Below, one piece after another: positions 33,513-35,406 of a DNA stretch of 35,406 nt. The position numbers and the translations under genes were made by a program. The stretch comes from a bacterium. Lineage in GTDB: Bacteria; Elusimicrobiota; Elusimicrobia; Elusimicrobiales; UBA9959. A model generated the notes under the pieces. That model saw only the letters and a list, made by a program, of their open reading frames with translations. It did no database searches and had not been told where the DNA came from. The stretch lies in the NCBI GenBank assembly GCA_021811405.1, contig JAJZOZ010000009.1:1-35406 (forward strand), given 5' to 3'. Positions within the stretch are counted from its first letter, which is position 1, and every line of letters begins with the position of its first letter.

Positions 33513-35406
33513 ATGCGAATTTCCACGGTTCTTCTCCTGCTTTCCTCCCTGCCGGCCGCCATGGCCGGCGCCCAATCTACGGCCACCGCCCCGGGAGACC
33601 TCCCCGGTATGCAGCAGCAGGCGCCGGCCGCGCCGCGCGTGGTGCTGCCGGCCGAGCACCTGGTCATAGAGGTGCCGAAGTCCGACTCCGACGAGCCGGA
33701 CGCGGGGCCCTGGGCCGTCGCGGAGGCGGCCGTAAAGGGCAACGTCAACCTCAAGCCCAAGACCGTCATCAAGGCCGGCAAGGCCCGGAAGGGCCGGGTC
33801 TACATGAAGGACTTCGTGCAGGACGACATCGAGGCCATCCTGGCGCTGGGCAGCGTGGACAAGGTCTCCGTGGACATAGCCAAGGTGCCCGGAGCGGAGG
33901 TGCCGGAGAAGCTGGCCAGGGCCGCCGGGGTGACGGAGGCCGTACGCGTCACCTACATCGTCACGGAGAAGCCGATCATCCGCAGCCTCGAGGTCAGCGG
34001 CAACAAGGGCCTGTCCAAGGGCCGCGTCAAGGACGAGATGACGCTTAAGAAGAAGGACTATTTCGACGAGCTGAAGGTGCGCGAGGACCTGATAAAGATA
34101 GCCGACATGTACCGCGAGAAGGGCTACATCGACATACAGACCGACTACGAGGTGAAGTTCGACTCCGCGGCCTCCGCCTGCGACCTGACCATCAAGCTGA
34201 AGGAGGGCAACAAGGCCCGGGTGGCGGACGTCCGGATAAACGGGGCGGAGGGCTTCCCGGTGAAGAAGCTGGTCAAGAAGTTCAAGAACCGCCCGAAGAA
34301 GATCTACGCGCCGCAGGAGCTCTCCTCCGACATAGAGAAGCTCAAGGAGTTCTACAAGAACAACGGCTACGCCGATTTCTCCGTGGACAGGACCTCGACC
34401 ACGTTCAACGAGAACCGCTCCAGCGCCACCATAGACATAACCATCACCGAGGGGAAGAAGATAAAGTTCGGCGGCACCTACTTCTCCGGCAATTCCGTCT
34501 ACCTGCCCAGCGACCTGCTGCCGCTGGTGGAGTACCGCCGGGGCAAGTACTTCAGCCAGGAGAAGCTGGACGACACCGTGCGCGCGCTGCAGGACAAGTA
34601 CGCCGACAAGGGCTACCTGAAGGCCGTGATCGTACCGCAGCGCAGCTTCATCGAGGCTACCGGCGAGACGGACATCACCTTCCTGATCACCGAGAACTCG
34701 CAGATCTACGTGGACCACATCGACGTGGAGGGCAACAAGGCCACGAAGACCTACGTGCTGCGCCGCGAGATCACGCAGAAGGAGAGGGAGGTGTTCAGCT
34801 CCTCCAAGATCCGCCGCAGCCAGGAGAAGATCTTCAACCTCGGCTTCATCGACGACGTCGCCCCGGTCATCAACCCGACCCCGGACCCGGACAAGGTGGA
34901 CCTCGTTTTCGACGTGACCGAGGGCAAGCCCGGCATGCTGACCGCCGGCGCCGGCATCTCCTCCACCGACGGCCTCGTCGGCACGCTGTCGATGTCGCAC
35001 ATGAACCTGTTCGGCAGGGCGCAGCGGACCTCGCTCTCCTGGAACTTCGGCAAGCGCGTGCAGGACTACTACCTGAGCTGGATGACCCCCTGGGTGGGAG
35101 ACCACCCCACCTCGCTCGGCGTGGACGTGTTCAACACGCGCCACTACAAGCCCTACCGCGACACGATCTCTGCCTACACGGAGCGCCGCACCGGCGGCAA
35201 AATCTCCCTCGGCCCGCGCTTCCAGGAGGACAAGTACCAGCTGCGCACCTCGTACACCTACGAGAAGGTGCGCATAACCGGGGTAGACCAGATCTACCAG
35301 GGCGAGCTGCAGGAGGGCACCAGCGTGACCTCCTCGGTGTACGTGGAGCTCACCAGGGACACCCGCGACAACGTCTGGGACCCGACGAAAGGCACCAAGA
35401 CCTCGC
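33513..35406 (+). CDS. bamA: Outer membrane protein assembly factor BamA (Omp85), 3' truncated by the window edge
   Basis: Own translation from ATG 33513: MRISTVLLLLSSLPAAMAGAQS... then POTRA repeats (IIRSLEVSGNKGLSKGRVKDEM, ADVRINGAEGFPVKKLVKKF, IYVDHIDVEGNKATKTYVLRREI) and barrel onset (GMLTAGAGISSTDGLVGTLSMSHMNLFGRAQ...). Open to 35406; absent from the supplied ORF track. Confidence 0.92.
   Translation, partial: MRISTVLLLLSSLPAAMAGAQSTATAPGDLPGMQQQAPAAPRVVLPAEHLVIEVPKSDSDEPDAGPWAVAEAAVKGNVNLKPKTVIKAGKARKGRVYMKDFVQDDIEAILALGSVDKVSVDIAKVPGAEVPEKLARAAGVTEAVRVTYIVTEKPIIRSLEVSGNKGLSKGRVKDEMTLKKKDYFDELKVREDLIKIADMYREKGYIDIQTDYEVKFDSAASACDLTIKLKEGNKARVADVRINGAEGFPVKKLVKKFKNRPKKIYAPQELSSDIEKLKEFYKNNGYADFSVDRTSTTFNENRSSATIDITITEGKKIKFGGTYFSGNSVYLPSDLLPLVEYRRGKYFSQEKLDDTVRALQDKYADKGYLKAVIVPQRSFIEATGETDITFLITENSQIYVDHIDVEGNKATKTYVLRREITQKEREVFSSSKIRRSQEKIFNLGFIDDVAPVINPTPDPDKVDLVFDVTEGKPGMLTAGAGISSTDGLVGTLSMSHMNLFGRAQRTSLSWNFGKRVQDYYLSWMTPWVGDHPTSLGVDVFNTRHYKPYRDTISAYTERRTGGKISLGPRFQEDKYQLRTSYTYEKVRITGVDQIYQGELQEGTSVTSSVYVELTRDTRDNVWDPTKGTKTS

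Noticed and set aside
33420-35144. 574-aa minus-strand ORF
   Set aside because: Shadow of the BamA reading frame; low-complexity Leu/Val/His/Asp-rich translation typical of antisense frames.

Overview
GC-rich window, most likely from an Elusimicrobiota-type genome (taxonomy inferred from gene content, not tested). The centre is one minus-strand run of 23 tightly packed genes (about 26632 down to 2880). It contains 14 proteins with an intact N-terminal CX3CX2C radical-SAM motif, one of which is a tandem protein with a degenerate second barrel. It also has a single-ORF fusion of a NifH-like ATPase to a nitrogenase-component-1-like domain, and a separate component-1-like partner. Embedded in the same run is a His-Xaa-Ser (Hxs)-type peptide-modification module: HxsB-like rSAM maturase, HxsD-like protein, and a (His-Gly-Ser)n precursor-like peptide. 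An A24 (GXGD prepilin-peptidase-like) membrane protein and two anchored or secreted Cys-rich proteins sharing a C-terminal domain are also in the run. Directly upstream is a second nitrogenase-like set with separate subunits (26770-30612). No nifB/E/N/V was recognised, so diazotrophy is not supported. From memory, nitrogenase-paralog plus radical-SAM loci have been described in groundwater Elusimicrobia and proposed to act on a tetrapyrrole. The points that seem under-described here are the NifH fusion, the coexistence of two sets, the embedded Hxs module, the A24 peptidase-like protein and the shared Cys-rich domain. Flanks: YgeY-like M20 hydrolase, HemN/HemW-like radical SAM, a secreted guanyl-specific RNase with an adjacent barstar, PIN-PhoH ATPase, and a 3'-truncated BamA that is missing from the supplied ORF track. 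No rRNA, tRNA, CRISPR array or transposase was recognised by eye.
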